From Pollenia angustigena (lineage: Eukaryota > Arthropoda > Insecta > Diptera > Polleniidae): DNA of 64,000 nucleotides. Below are positions 11,011 through 23,219 of this stretch, in pieces. Made by a program: the position numbers and the translations under genes. Below the pieces are notes generated by a model. The model was not told where the DNA came from. It worked only from the letters and a program-made list of their open reading frames with translations, and made no database searches. Position 1 is the stretch's first letter, and the number at the start of each line of letters is the position of its first letter. Where the stretch lies: contig OV884060.1 of the NCBI GenBank assembly GCA_930367215.1, positions 97,116,151-97,180,150 on the forward strand, written 5' to 3'.

Positions 11011-12612
11011 TGACAGGTTGGGCAATTAGGAGTGATTACATTAGGCTTTCCACACCGGTAGCAAAATAATGTCCTTTCGGTTGAAGGACATTCCATAAAA
11101 ACGTGGCCTGGTACTTTACAATTCCAACATATTAAATTGGATTTTTGTTGATTCAAATGTATGGCTGACAATTCTAAATCTTCCGAAATATTTTCCTCCT
11201 GACTTGTATAATTATTCTGATCAACATATTGTATCTCATTTACAGGTCTCATGGTTCTGGCTGGTGGCAGTACATTTCTATAATCTATCCGTGGAAAATT
11301 TCTTTCGGCCTCATTACATTCAATTCTGAGTTGTTCCACAGATGATACTGCAATTGGGTATACAATCCTAGCAACACTTTCCCTCACATTACGTTTCAAA
11401 ATCTTGATCATGTCGTATTCCGGTATAGCCTGAATCAATTTAGCACGGATCTGATTCATCGCATGGAAAAACTGATCAATGGACTCATTATGATTCTGCC
11501 TTCTTTCTACTAAATCGCGCATGATTTCAAAATTTGACCTGGATGTTTGGTATTGACTCAGCAAGGCCTGTTTTAACCCTGGCGATTTTACGCCAAAATG
11601 AGTTTGGACGAAGAGCCAGTACCAATCCTAGGCTGGACCAGATAATAATAGATGGAAGTCTCTTTCTAACTCATCAACGGGTATTTGGTATTGAGCCTGT
11701 AAACACTCTACCCGCAATATAAAATCTTCTACGCTCATACGTGAGTTATTTCCATCAAAATTAAGACCCCATTTATCTATTCTTATCCACATTCTAGGTA
11801 AATCTCTATGCATCGTATTGTTTCGAATGGAAGACTGATTATTTACATTAAAATTGTCAAACGCATAATTTGTGGGCATTTCTTGATGGCATAAATTCTC
11901 CCTAAACGGTAAGTTTTCCGCATTATTCATGCCATAATTGGTATTAAACTGAAAACCTGTAGCTTGAGGAATTGGATTGGTATTTATATTTTGTCCTGGT
12001 ATAAAATTATCAAAAACTGTTCGAGTTGGTAAAGCTGGTATCGACATAGGTGTTCGATTGTGACAGTTGTCCGACAACGCCTGACCCTGACTAGTACCCG
12101 GTATGGCCTGTACCTCCACACTATGTGGATTAAGGTAAATCACTGACAACCTTACCATTTACATTCATGGGCTCTCTAGTCTGACTATCTCGGACCGCAA
12201 TTTTCGAAAGATCCCCTACAACCTTGATTAAATCTCCTATGGACTTTCTAACCTCCTGCATCTCACCCTGAACCATATTTCTAATCTGCTCCTGTAATGT
12301 TTTCTGAACAGATAATGCCTCATCTACTACTAGATCTCTGACCCCTGGTGTTATTTCCTCACTCATAGCACTACTATTAGCCGAATTTGAGTGTGACATA
12401 GTATCCATAGGTACATTACCAGACGTACTAGGCATATTCGAAATTATCGTTCTAGACCGATCAGTGATTTGACCTTCATTGGTCCTATTCTTATTATTCT
12501 CACTCATTTTAACTCTGCGCTGTTTCGGAGACAATGGGAAATTCGATCTACTAGTATCAAACACAACTTTTCTTTTCCTATTTCTATATTGGGCTCTAGT
12601 TTCCCTATTCAT
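10938..12612 (-). pseudogene. gag of retrotransposon copy B, broken by deletion and stop
   Basis: Same Gag as copy A, with different damage. A 20-base deletion near 12143, between short TCAC repeats that copy A retains, shifts the frame. A TAG stop lies at 11628-11630 where copy A has lysine. The open segments are 12612-12130, 12158-11628 and 11564-10938. The last carries the CCHC knuckle and the second cysteine cluster. Translation may start at the upstream ATG near 12612 or at the second ATG that begins the MSENN sequence. Copy A's open segment begins at that second ATG. Confidence 0.83.
11004..11010 (-). promoter_or_regulatory. Putative -1 ribosomal frameshift heptamer GGGAAAC (copy B)
   Basis: Same register as in copy A: gag reads GGA AAC and pol reads GGG AAA after a one-base slip. 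About 25 bases downstream is a short GGAC/GTCC hairpin, a possible but weak stimulatory structure. Confidence 0.72.
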
Positions 12613-13500
12613 TCCCTAAAACACAATTGAAAATATATTCGAAATCTTGAACTTAACAAAAAGAAATATGTACGTTTATTTTCGTAGAGGTTGTTGCGAT
12701 AGAAAAAAAATATTAAAATATTGATTTTTGTTTTATATCAAATACAAAAGGTTTGCAAAAAAAATAAAAAAAAAACAAAATCAAAAATTATCAAAAGCAA
12801 AAATTATCACTGGTAATAAAAACAAATAACTCAAAATTAATATAAATAAAAATGTTAGTAATAATCGTAAAAAAAATAATCGTTATTAAATCTAACACTT
12901 AAATAAAAAAAGACAACAGAAATACGCTTTAAAACACTAAACTAAATGATACATATAAATAAATAAATGAACTAAAAAAAACCAATTTAAAAAAACTACA
13001 ACTCTACAAATAAAAAAAAAACTGAATACACACAAATAAACAAAGTAATTTAAAAAAAAACAATAATTATGACAAAAAAAAAAAAACAACAATGCTAAAA
13101 ATACATAAATACAACAAAAACGAATTACAACTAATTAACTACTATCAAATTACTAAATATAAAATTTTTCAAACTTAAAAAATACAAAAATATAAGACTA
13201 ATATGTCTACGCTTTTGAAACAAATTTTTTTTTTTCAAATAATTAACTCTTTTAAGGACTGTTGATTAGCGGCGGTACGACGGTTTATTATATATTTGAT
13301 TCTCTCCAAGAGAGCTATTATGATATTCCAGTCAATCAAACTAAATCAAAAGTAAAACTCTAAGCATCTTCATGTGACCTACACTTCTCACGATAATCGC
13401 AAGAGGACAGTATGAAATGAATGTCGACACAACTAACTTTGAGTCGTAGACTCACGAGGCTGTCGCTTTTCATCCCTGCTGCTTTGCACATAAAGATTAA

Positions 13501-13617
13501 CCCCCATATTCATAAAAAATATTTTTATTTTATTGGAGGTTTATTGAACACATTTTCATAGGAAATTCGTTCAATAAACCTCCAATAAAACAAAAATATT
13601 TTTTATGAATATGGGGG
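13501..13617. repeat. 117-bp hairpin in leader of copy B
   Basis: Same fold-back sequence, position and TAA flanks as at 2819-2935 of copy A. It was therefore already part of the element before A and B separated. Confidence 0.8.
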
Positions 13618-15245
13618 TAAAACTGAAACTACAAATTTTACAATAAAACAAAATCAAGACTAGGTGAACATTTAGACTGAACTACTTTTCAGTTCTAAGG
13701 ACTTTCCCATTCCTGAATGAATTGGTCGTATATTTTTCCCATTTATAAGACATTCAATAACATAGAATACCTCACACAACGGACTTTTTGGTTTAAATAC
13801 CAAAAACGGATATGACTTTACCCTAAGCTATCGAACACTTACACAAAAAAAATACACGATAAACTATTTTATACGTCTAGTGGTCTATTGCCTAGTGTAT
13901 AGGTCATTTACACTACCTAACTTTCGCTTGGCGTTAAACACTTCCTCACTTTCGATCGGACGTTTTACTACCTACTTTTGTTTGGGCGCCATTTCTGTTA
14001 CGAACCGTTTTTTTATTCTTAGGCCATGGTTACCCCACTAGCTCTCATCGGTGCCATCTCTTAGCGGGGTGTTCCCAACCCTTTGGTTGACCCTGGTTCG
14101 CAGCCAGAAACAAAAAAAACTGAAACACAAAAAACTTTACAACATACATAAACTTACTTAATCTTGAATACCAATTCATAGGGAGGCAGATGTTAAGCTC
14201 CAATCGCCCATTCCCCAACCATGACCGCGATATCCATATATTTTTTCTACGGTCCCATAAGCCCGTCTGACGTCGCCCTTTCTATATCAACAATCCCCAA
14301 AAATTATTAATCACTCAGATTTTTTCATTTTTGTTTCACATACAAATAACTTTATTTATAATTTTTAACTATTCTATTTATCTTAATAATAATACTTAAT
14401 TTTACTATTACCAAAATACATATAAATTAACATACTTAAATTAACCAATAACTATTCTTATTTTCTTTTTTTTCTCAGATTCCTTTAATTTTTCTTTTTT
14501 TTTATTAGCCGTTACTTTTTCTTTTTAAAATATTCTACTTGCTCTTCCAATTATTATATCTCAAAAAAAAACTATATTTTCGCTAAATGTTTTCTTTTTC
14601 TTCTAATTCTTTTTATATCATTCTTTTCTTTTCTCTTTAGTTTTATTAAGTACTCAAAGTGGTTATATCCTCAATACCGGATGTACGAATGATTATTATT
14701 TCCTACGCCTGAAGGAGCTCCCTAATGACGTTACCACACACACAATCACTTAGCCCTATTCGCGCCTAAATTGAGCACCTAAAATTACTAAATTTTAATT
14801 TATTTTTTTATTATTTGTCTTTTATTATTTTTATTTCCCTTTCCTTTTTTTTTCTTTTAAAGATATAAAACTTTAATTTTTTTCTGTTTTTCTATCAATT
14901 TTTTTTTCAGGCCTCAACGGAATCAAATTACCAAAAACGTTATAATTACCAACTATACGACACTACACTCTCGATAGACACAGTAATTTTTCACAACAGC
15001 ACAATTAAAACTTAACACAATTACCTTAAATTAATTTATTTATAGCTACTTAATCTAGTATTTTTTTATATTTTTTTTATATTAATTTTTCTTTTTTTAA
15101 ATATGTATTGTTATTTTTTTTTAAATATATATAATTTTTTTTTCTACATTGTTATTAAAAATTTTGTTTGTTTTTTAATGTACTTTTTCACAAAGTGCCT
15201 AGTAATTTAAAACTTAGAGAATATATCCCCGTTGTTAAATAAAAA

Positions 15246-17406
15246 CAAGTAAGAGTGCTATATTCGGCTGTGCCGAATCTTATATACCCTTCACCATTGT
15301 GGGAGCAGAATACAGAGCAACTAGACAAAAAGTAAATAATTTTTACATATGTATACATACATATCAACAATACTTTAAACTTCATTATAAATTAAATTTA
15401 AAAAGCGAAAACTGGTAAATATTTTTTTTTAAATCGTTTTTAGAATATAAAAAAAAAAAAAAAAATTAAAAAAAAAATTTTCTTTTTAAAAAAACAAGAT
15501 TTGAACCAGAGAACTAACAGTTTCTAACTTAACACACCCCCTAGACAACTAGACCATGAAGGAACGTTCTATGAATATCATTAAAATGAAATATGACGCG
15601 TTTAATGTTCGCAGTGTTGAGTTGTAATTACTTTTGATGTTTTTCACCACAACAGCAAAGTTGTAAACCATAAAACTTATTTGAGTTTAGAACCGAAATG
15701 TGGAAATATATTCACCAAAATAGTTTGTGGCATGTAAGTATGCGTGTTTGTTTTCTTTTATCATTTTGGGGAGTTTTTAAGTAGCAAAACACACAGAAAT
15801 TCCTAGTTTCAATTTGTTAAAAAATGTCGTTTAAATAGATGAAATAATAAAGAAGGATGATAACGAAAATCATATTGAGCATTATGCTAGTATATGTAAA
15901 CAAATGTCAAGGGGGGCGGGGGGGGAGAGGGACATCATATGGTTAAATCAAGCTATCTCCTCATAAGGACCCAGAATATATATACTTTATAGGGTCTTAG
16001 ATGAATATTGTAGAAATTACAAACGGAATGACAAACTTATATATACCCTTTTCCACCTGAGGTGAAGGGTATAAAAAGAGTAATTTTTGGGATTTCAGTA
16101 TTTTGATTATAACTCAGCCATTTTTTAACCGATTTGAAAGATTTAAATACCGACGTGCTTAGGAAGAAAGTTCCCATTTACTTGTTATAAAGTTTGGACT
16201 CGGGAAGATCTATGATTCCCGAAAATGGGTATTTTAATAAAAAACATTTTATTTTGGCCATAACTTTTTTGTATCTAAACCGATTTTTGCGAAGTGTTCA
16301 GAAATATTTTCTACTAAAGATTTCCGGTCTTTTCATATATAAGGTGTAACCATCCGTCATATAACAGTGCAGAAATTCAGGTTTTTATGAAGTTTTTGAT
16401 ATTTTTTGTACTGGAGGTACCACGCCCACTTCTTCAATCCCGCCCACATTTTGTAGGATGGTGTGTAATGGCGACCTAAATGTGTGTACCTAATTTTGAA
16501 ACTTTAGCTATTGCCGTTTCCGAGATATACAGCAAAAAGTAATAAAAATACAACAACCACAAGGGATTTTTGGAAAAAATTAGAGGTAGTCGTGGTTTTT
16601 TGCTCATAACTCAGCCATTTTTTAACCGATTTGACAGATTTATATACCGACGTGTTAAAGAAGAAATTTACCATTTACTTGAGTTATAAAGTTTGGACTC
16701 GGGAAGATCTATGATTCCCGAAAGTGGGTATTTAAAAAAAAAATTAATTTTGGTCATAACTTTTTTGTATCTGTACCGATTTTCCCGAGTTTTTCATAAA
16801 AAATTTTCTACTAAAGATTTGCGATATTTTGGTATATAAGTCATATCCATAGGACATATGGCAGCCCTAAAATTTAGGTTTTTATACAATATTTAATTTT
16901 TTTTGTACGGGAGGTACCACGCCCACTTCTGCAATCCCGCCCACATTTTGCAGGATGGTGTGTATTGGCAACCTCAATGCGTGTACCTAATTTGGAAACT
17001 TTGGCAATTGCCGTTCCCCAGATATACAGCAAATAGTAATAAAAATACAACAACAACAAATGATTTTTGGAAAAAATTAGAGGCAGTCGTGGTTTTTTGG
17101 TCATATCTCAGCAATTTGTGGACGGATCTTGCTGAATTTCAATAGCACGAAATGGTGGACTATATGTGATATAATTGTGAAACAACCTAGCAGCTATCAT
17201 GTCTGGAGTCTCCGGAAAACACATATCAAACGTAAGACGGACAGACGGACGGACGGACAGACGAACGGATATGGTTAAATCAAGTTCTCTCCTCATAAGG
17301 ACCCAGAATATATATACTTTATAGGGTCTTAGATGAATATTGTAGAAATTACAAACGGAATGACAAACTTATATATACCCTTTTCCACCTGAGGTGAAGG
17401 GTATAA
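15246..17406 (+). mobile_element. Helentron-associated (DINE-1/HINE-like) repeat nested in LTR of copy B
   Basis: Copy A shows the empty site (AAAAATTAAGC). The insert starts CAAGTAAGAGTGCTATATTC with a GGC-TGT-GCC stem loop (ATTCGGC/GCCGAAT) about 14 bases in. It ends after a hairpin (CCCTTttCCACCTgAGGTGaAGGG) and TATAA. The central (GTCY)n tract is at 17232-17268. No clear target duplication exists; insertion is into an A/T run. These are DINE-1/Helentron-type traits. A first complete 3' end occurs at about 16040-16073, followed by two related 0.5-kb blocks (16081-16597 and 16598-17054) and a second 3' end, so the insert is composite. No ORF of note. Confidence 0.65.
15494..15566 (-). other. 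tRNA-like module with A and B boxes inside the HINE-like repeat
   Basis: The minus strand holds TGGTCTAGTTGTCTAGG (A-box-like) and GGTTCAAATCT (B-box-like) about 45 bases apart, as in tRNA genes. The copies at 51619-51690 and 57097-57170 have the better B box GGTTCGAATCT. The acceptor stem is not convincing. Confidence 0.5.
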
Positions 17407-17752
17407 TTAAGCTTTTACTTCTCAAATCTTTTACAGCTTGCCTTTTCTTTTTGTTTGGTTTATTTTTCAGTTTTTAAGATGCTAGTAACGCAAACTTCTT
17501 CACACTTAGCAAATGCATGGGTTTTCTAATTCGAATATTACTAAACAAAAAGACTTACCTGGCTATTTCTCCTGTGACTTATAGCTCAACCATCACCAGT
17601 TCTGAGATAATAGCCAGCTGTTAGAAAAACACAACATTTCAATATTTTTTCATATTTAGATATCTATGTTTCCTTATATCCACAGACACTATTGCTTAAA
17701 GCATCAGACGCATTTCTACAAGCATTTTACAATTTTTTTTTTTTGCCTTTTT

Positions 17753-19339
17753 ATACCCTCCACCACAATTAGTTGTGAAGAGGGTATATTAAGTTTGTCA
17801 TTCCGTGTGAAACTTTTTTATTATTCATCTCAGACCCTATAAAGTATATATATTCTGGGTCCTTGAGTAATTTTAAGTCGATTTAGCCATGTCCGTCTGT
17901 CTGTCCGTCTGTTAAAAACACGCTCACTTTCGAAAAACTCAAAAGAAATAAACAAACTTGGTGTCAAATTGCTTGTAGTTATCCGAAGCAGTTTGGGATT
18001 GAAATCCAGCAAAATGGGTTCAATAGGATCTGAACTATGAATCAAAATGTGGAACCACCACCTAAAGAAAATTGATAATTTTGTTACAAAAACTAACATA
18101 AATGGTGGAAAAATGCACAGAATGATATAAGATTTCGCAACAGTTCGTTTTATTTAACTGGAAATCACGCTGTAAAATATCTTGAAGATCCGTCCATGAT
18201 TTACCCTAGGCCCCATATAAGCCCTACTCCCGGAAAACAGTATAGTAAGCCTAAAACCCTAACTAACAATGCTATCATAACAAATTTTGGCACGTCACAG
18301 TAAACTAGGACTAGAAATGAAACTGTTAAGTTTCGTGAAGATCGGTCTATAATTTACCATAGGCCCCATATAAAACCTACTTCCAGAAAACAGTTTTGTA
18401 CGCCTAAATCCGTAAAAAATAATGCTATCATAACAAAATTTGATACATCAAAATTTTTTGGAACTAAAAATAAGACTGTGAAATTTCGTGAAGATCGGTC
18501 CATAATTTACCATAGGCCCCATATAAACCTTACTCCCGGAAAACAGCTTAGTACGCATAAAAACGTAAAAAAGAATGCTATCATAACAAAATTTGGTACA
18601 TCACAATTTTATTGAACGAGAAATAAGACTTTAAAATTTTGTGAAGAACGGTCCATCATTTACCATAGGCCCCATATAAACCTTACTCCCGGAAAACAGC
18701 TTAGTACTCCCAAAAACGTAAAAAATAACGCTATCATAACAAAATTTGATACATCACAGTTTCATAGAACTAGAAATGACACTGTGAAATTTGGTGAAGA
18801 TCGGTGCATAGCTTACCATAGGCCTCATATAAAGCCCACTCTGGTAAAATAATTAAATACGCGGTAAACTTTCTTCCAGTTAAGCTTCATATGGCCAGAC
18901 AAAATGTTATGCCATTTTGAGATATACGGTCCATAATTTCCTTATATTCCATTTTAGCAGCCTTTTGAAATTTACTGCAAACGCTTAAACTAATTGCACC
19001 GCTGTATTGAAATTTATGTTTTTTAATACCAGAAATCGTTCTGCAGAATTTGGGATGATTGGTTCATAGCTTACCATGGCTTTTATATAATTTGTTCTCT
19101 TGAAAATCATTTAAGTTCATCTTAAACTGATATTCTACTCAATCTTTTTAAAATTGATTCTGATTGTCGATCAATAATTTTATATAGGTCTACACCGCAA
19201 CAAATTTTAATGCAGATGTCTGTTTTTACAAAGATTATAATAATAAATAGACATCACACAGATATTAGTCCTAAAACATTCGAAGTGTCGGTGGAGGGTA
19301 TCAAAGATTCGGCACAGCCGAATATAGCACTCTAACTTG
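17753..19339 (-). mobile_element. Second HINE-like repeat with internal ~154-bp tandem units
   Basis: Copy A has the empty T-run here. On the minus strand the insert begins CAAGTTAGAGTGCTATATTC with the same ATTCGGC/GCCGAAT hairpin. It has a (GTCY)n tract near 17889-17913 and ends in a GAGGGTAT hairpin at about 17753-17795. The middle (about 18180-18850) holds five diverged units of about 154 bp, each with an AAGATCGGTCCATAATTTAC-like core. Insertion into a T run without a clear duplication fits Helentron-type integration. Confidence 0.65.
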
Positions 19340-20722
19340 TTTTTATAAGATTTTATATACAAATCAAACATTACTTTAATGCACTCGACACTTAATAACC
19401 TTGCCCGTGAATATAAAGTTCATTTTTTTTTCAACAACTTACGTTTTATTATTTCTTTTTGTTAACACAAATACTTTATTTCGTCCTCTTGCGTACTAAA
19501 CTTCACTAGCTTTTCTTTATTTATCTCTTATTTTAAAATATTTATTTAATCCTTGTTACAAATTCAGATTTTACTATAGCACTGTTCAACACTTTCTAAT
19601 CTATTTTCCTACTTTTCTCTTCTTTTATACCACTCGTAGCTTATGTACTGCAAATATTTCTGCCGGGCTTATCTCGCGCCAATCCTTATTTACTCCGTTC
19701 ATGCCCATATTAGGAAATTCTCCTACATTATACTCACGTACATTTTCCCGCTACGCAATATTTCTCTCCTAACTTATAATTTTTTCCTCATGGTTGTCAG
19801 GTTGTACTACCATTATACTGTGTATACTCAATCATACATAAATTACTGAAAAATCATGTACATTTACATCCTTAAGAAAATTAAAATCAGTTTCGCGGTA
19901 TTTCCCTGCAACTATACCAAGCCAGAAAATATTAAGAAATAAATATATAAATACAAAAAAAACAGATAGAATAAATAAGGTTTTTTTCCTATGATCCTCC
20001 CCATACTATACCAGGCGATCAGCAATTTTAGCAGCCTGCAATCCTTCATTCATTATTTAACTAATTTTCAAAATTTAATTTCTACAATTCGTTATTTAAT
20101 GAATGAAAACTGCATCCCTGCTATTTTACTATGATAGCGCGTTGCCACTTAATACTTACTAAACACACTTTCCACAGCTGATATGCGATCAGCTGTCTTT
20201 TTTCCCACATGTATCACATTCTAATGGACAGGTATGTATGAATTGACAATTTTTGTAATAATTTTTCCTTTTTCTTTCTTTTCAGGCACTTGGACACAAA
20301 TTTGGAATTAAGGTAGGGTAAGTATGTATCGTTCCAGTTGTCCTAAACATATTAGTAATCTATTTTTCTCTCTTTACAGCTAAACAACAAAAAAAAACAA
20401 TACAACAAAACTACTGGGAAATGGGCTGGAGATAGTAGACTCCAAGACTACAGGCCCTTCCCTTAAATTTCAATACTTGCACTGAGACATGGGCCGGAGC
20501 TGGTGCCTCCACACTTTACTATGGCCCCTCTCTACCTAATTAATTTAAATTGGGAAAAAAAATATGAGGCAATATGCATTTCAGCCTCTTCCCAACCTCA
20601 AATCTCCCTACCCCCCACGCAAAATTTTTTTTCGATACCCAGAGGCGTGATTGGGTGGGTTTGCCGGTCAATGGCGTAGTTCCCTAGATGGTAACTTGCC
20701 GTAATCAAAATCGCACGCAACA

Positions 20723-20834
20723 AATATTGTTTTGTTTTATAATGTTATTTTGTAACTAAAATATTATTTACTCGTGCTGTGGTAAACTTAAAAGTTAAGT
20801 TTTACAACAATCTTGCAAATAAATCTCAACTTAA
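20723..20834. other. Flanking DNA right of copy B
   Basis: AT-rich sequence with no recognisable feature; it begins with AATATTGTTTTG directly after the LTR end. Confidence 0.5.
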
Positions 20835-22825
20835 TAAAGCCTAGATTACACTATCTCACAAGTCTTACGTATTCCATAATACTTTGTGAGATAGAAATCT
20901 AATGAGTTTTGTTGCGACTGTCAAAAAATCTAATGTAACATGACAGTTTGTGTTCAGACCATCACACAAAGTATAAACACTAGACTGGTCGCATCTTGTA
21001 TGGGATTTTTTTTTTTTTTAATTTAAATGTTTGCGCTGCTTTAAATATGAGGTTAGGTGTAAGAAATCAAGTCCTAAGTTTTCAGCTCAATCCGACGGTG
21101 CCTAGTCGTGCCAAGTGGGGCCCAAAGTTCCCCATATGATAAAAAAAACATATTTTCTATCAGATCTTTATAGTTATACTAGTTGAAAAGCCGAAAATCA
21201 AAAATATGACTACGCTACGATCTTCGGCAGAGAAGGTACTTCAAGTGTGCCAAATTTCAGCTTCCTATGTCATCAGATGGCTTCAGAAAGTTGCGGAAAG
21301 AATAGGACATACATGCAAACATCCTGACATACTAAGAAATTATATATTGTATAGATAGATTAAAGTATTTGCAGTTTAATATTTTAGTATGATACGAACG
21401 AAAGATTTTTAACTAATTTTAACTAGTTCGGGGTCGCTGAATCCAGTGGTGCTAGCCGTTTTTTTAGGTTAGCTTTGGTTTTCGAGATATACCGTTATTT
21501 CGAAAATTAAGGAGGTTGCACAACATATGTTCGCGTAACTCAAAAACGCTTTAGCTTATTGAAAAACTAAAAAAAAACGAAATTCCGCAATAAAATTTAC
21601 TTTAAGAAAGTTAAAACTTTTTTTTTCATATTGGCTTTGGTTTTCGAGATATACCGTTATTTCGAAAATTAAGGAGGTTGCACAACAATTTTTTTATTTA
21701 AATTTCGGAATTTTTGTTTTTAAAAATTCATAAAAAATTTAAAAATTATGTTTCTAAAACGACTGCGCATATAAGAAAAACGTTTTACCTTTCTTAAAGT
21801 AAATTTTGTTGCGGAATTTCGGTTTTTTTAGTTTTTCAATAAGCTAAAGCGTTTTTGAGTTACGCGAATGTATGTTGTGCAACCTCCTTAATTTAAAAAC
21901 ATATGTTGTGCAACTTCCCTATTTTTCGAAATAACGGTATATCTCGAAAACCAAAGCCAATATAAAGAAAAAAGTTTTAACTTTCTTAAAGTAAATTTTA
22001 TTGCCAAATTTCGGGTTTTTTTTAGTTTTTCAATAAGCTAAAGCGTTTTTGAGTTGCGCGAACATATGTTGTGCAACCTCCTTAATTTTCGAAATAACGG
22101 TATATCTCGAAAACTAAAGCTAACCTAAAAAAAACGGCTAGCACCACTGGATTCAGCGACCCCGAATTAGTTAAAATTAGTTAAAAATCTTTCGTTCGTA
22201 TCATACTAAAATATTAAACTGCAAATACTTTAATCTATCTATACAATATATAATTTCTTAGTGTGTCAGGATGTTTGCATGTATGTCCTATTCTTTCCGC
22301 AACTTTCTGAAGCCATCTGATGACATAGGAAGCTGAAATTTGGCACACTTGAAGTACTTTCTCTGCCGAAGATCGTAGCGTTGTCATATTTTTGATTTTC
22401 GGCTTTTCAACTAGTATAACTATAAAGATCTGATAGAAAATATGTTTTTTTTTATCATATGGGGAACTTTGGGCCCCACTTGGCACGACTAGGCACCGTC
22501 GGATTGAGCTGAAAAATTAGGACTTGATTTCTTACACCAAACCTCATATTTAAAGCAGCGCAAACATGTAAATTAAAAAAAAAAAAAAAAATTGCGACCA
22601 GTCTAATAAACACTCACACATGAAATAAAATGCAACCCTGATCCAATGAAAAGTATTATTGTTTAGAAATTTTTCAAAAAACAATGAAGTCGTATGGGAT
22701 GTCAAACTTTTTTCTTAATACTTGTAATTTTCGTGACACATTGCATTCACACTATCACACTTTGTCATATTACTTGAGTTTTTGACATGTATTAATACAG
22801 AGTATAATAGTGTAATCTTGCCTTA
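20835..22825. mobile_element. TIR element of unknown family, split by a fold-back insertion
   Basis: Left end TAAAGCCTAGATTACACTAT (20835-20854) is the inverted complement of the right end ATAGTGTAATCTTGCCTTA (22807-22825), with a few mismatches. The sequence outside the nested fold-back is about 380 bp. No target duplication is certain. Confidence 0.5.
20993..22603. mobile_element. Long fold-back (inverted-repeat) element with TA flanks
   Basis: The ends GACTGGTCGCA and TGCGACCAGTC are flanked by TA on both sides. The arms are inverted copies over more than 500 bp. Toward the centre are several roughly 125-bp units containing a 'CGAGATATACCGTTATTTCG' core. No coding capacity is seen; reading frames in the arms are by-products of the repeat. 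Single right arms recur at 42780-43711 and 48858-49127. Confidence 0.75.
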
Positions 22826-23219
22826 AATGGGTATTCATTGTATTGCGGTATAAAACAAGATGCAAAGAGAAATGCAAAAAGGACAGCTTTCGAAGAAAGA
22901 TAAAGCAAAAAACGAAAAATCTTCCGTCTCGTGACATATCTGTTTAGTAATCTGTGACTTAGACAAAGCACCAACAATAAACCGTTCAGTTTGTTCACCA
23001 GCGTCACAGATTACTAAACAGTTGCTCGTTTCTGTATTTCCCTTATCGTAAAATTTCTCACATGAAGTGTGAAACAAAAAATTCCATCGTTTCTCGATAT
23101 GTGAGAAAAAAGTGTTTCTGTATTTGAATGCGAAAACAGACAACACAGATTTTGCTGGAATATTTCCAGTAATCAAGTGTCAAATGAAAGCGAAACGTCA
23201 AAGAAAGAAATATATATAA
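22826..23219. other. Unassigned stretch with a 19-bp perfect inverted repeat
   Basis: CTGTTTAGTAATCTGTGAC at 22940-22958 and its exact complement at 23003-23021, 44 bases apart. Open frames across it show no recognisable domain. Confidence 0.5.

Larger units (their letters stand above)
7660..20722 (-). mobile_element. Ty3/gypsy-type LTR retrotransposon, copy B with nested insertions
   Basis: Near-identical to copy A where they overlap (positions 1-6277 match 10699-20722). It comprises 5' LTR 13996-20722, primer site near 13974-13991, leader, gag 12612-10938 and pol 11010-7651. The LTR carries two later insertions, which makes B's LTR the older landing site relative to them. No separate 3' LTR is seen to the left of pol. 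Coding breaks in gag and pol make it non-autonomous. Confidence 0.85.
13996..20722 (-). repeat. 5' LTR of copy B, split by two insertions
   Basis: Termini TGTTACG and CGCAACA as in copy A. Removing 15246-17406 and 17753-19339 leaves about 2.98 kb, matching copy A's LTR. The sequence after 20722 (AATATTG) differs from that after 6277. Confidence 0.72.

Noticed and set aside
22235..22486. 83-codon ORF, with a relative at 43392-43589
   Set aside because: Lies entirely in the fold-back repeat arms and recurs with them; not a gene.
22835..23176. 113-codon minus-strand ORF
   Set aside because: No recognisable domain; it spans the 19-bp inverted repeat and overlaps another frame of similar length.
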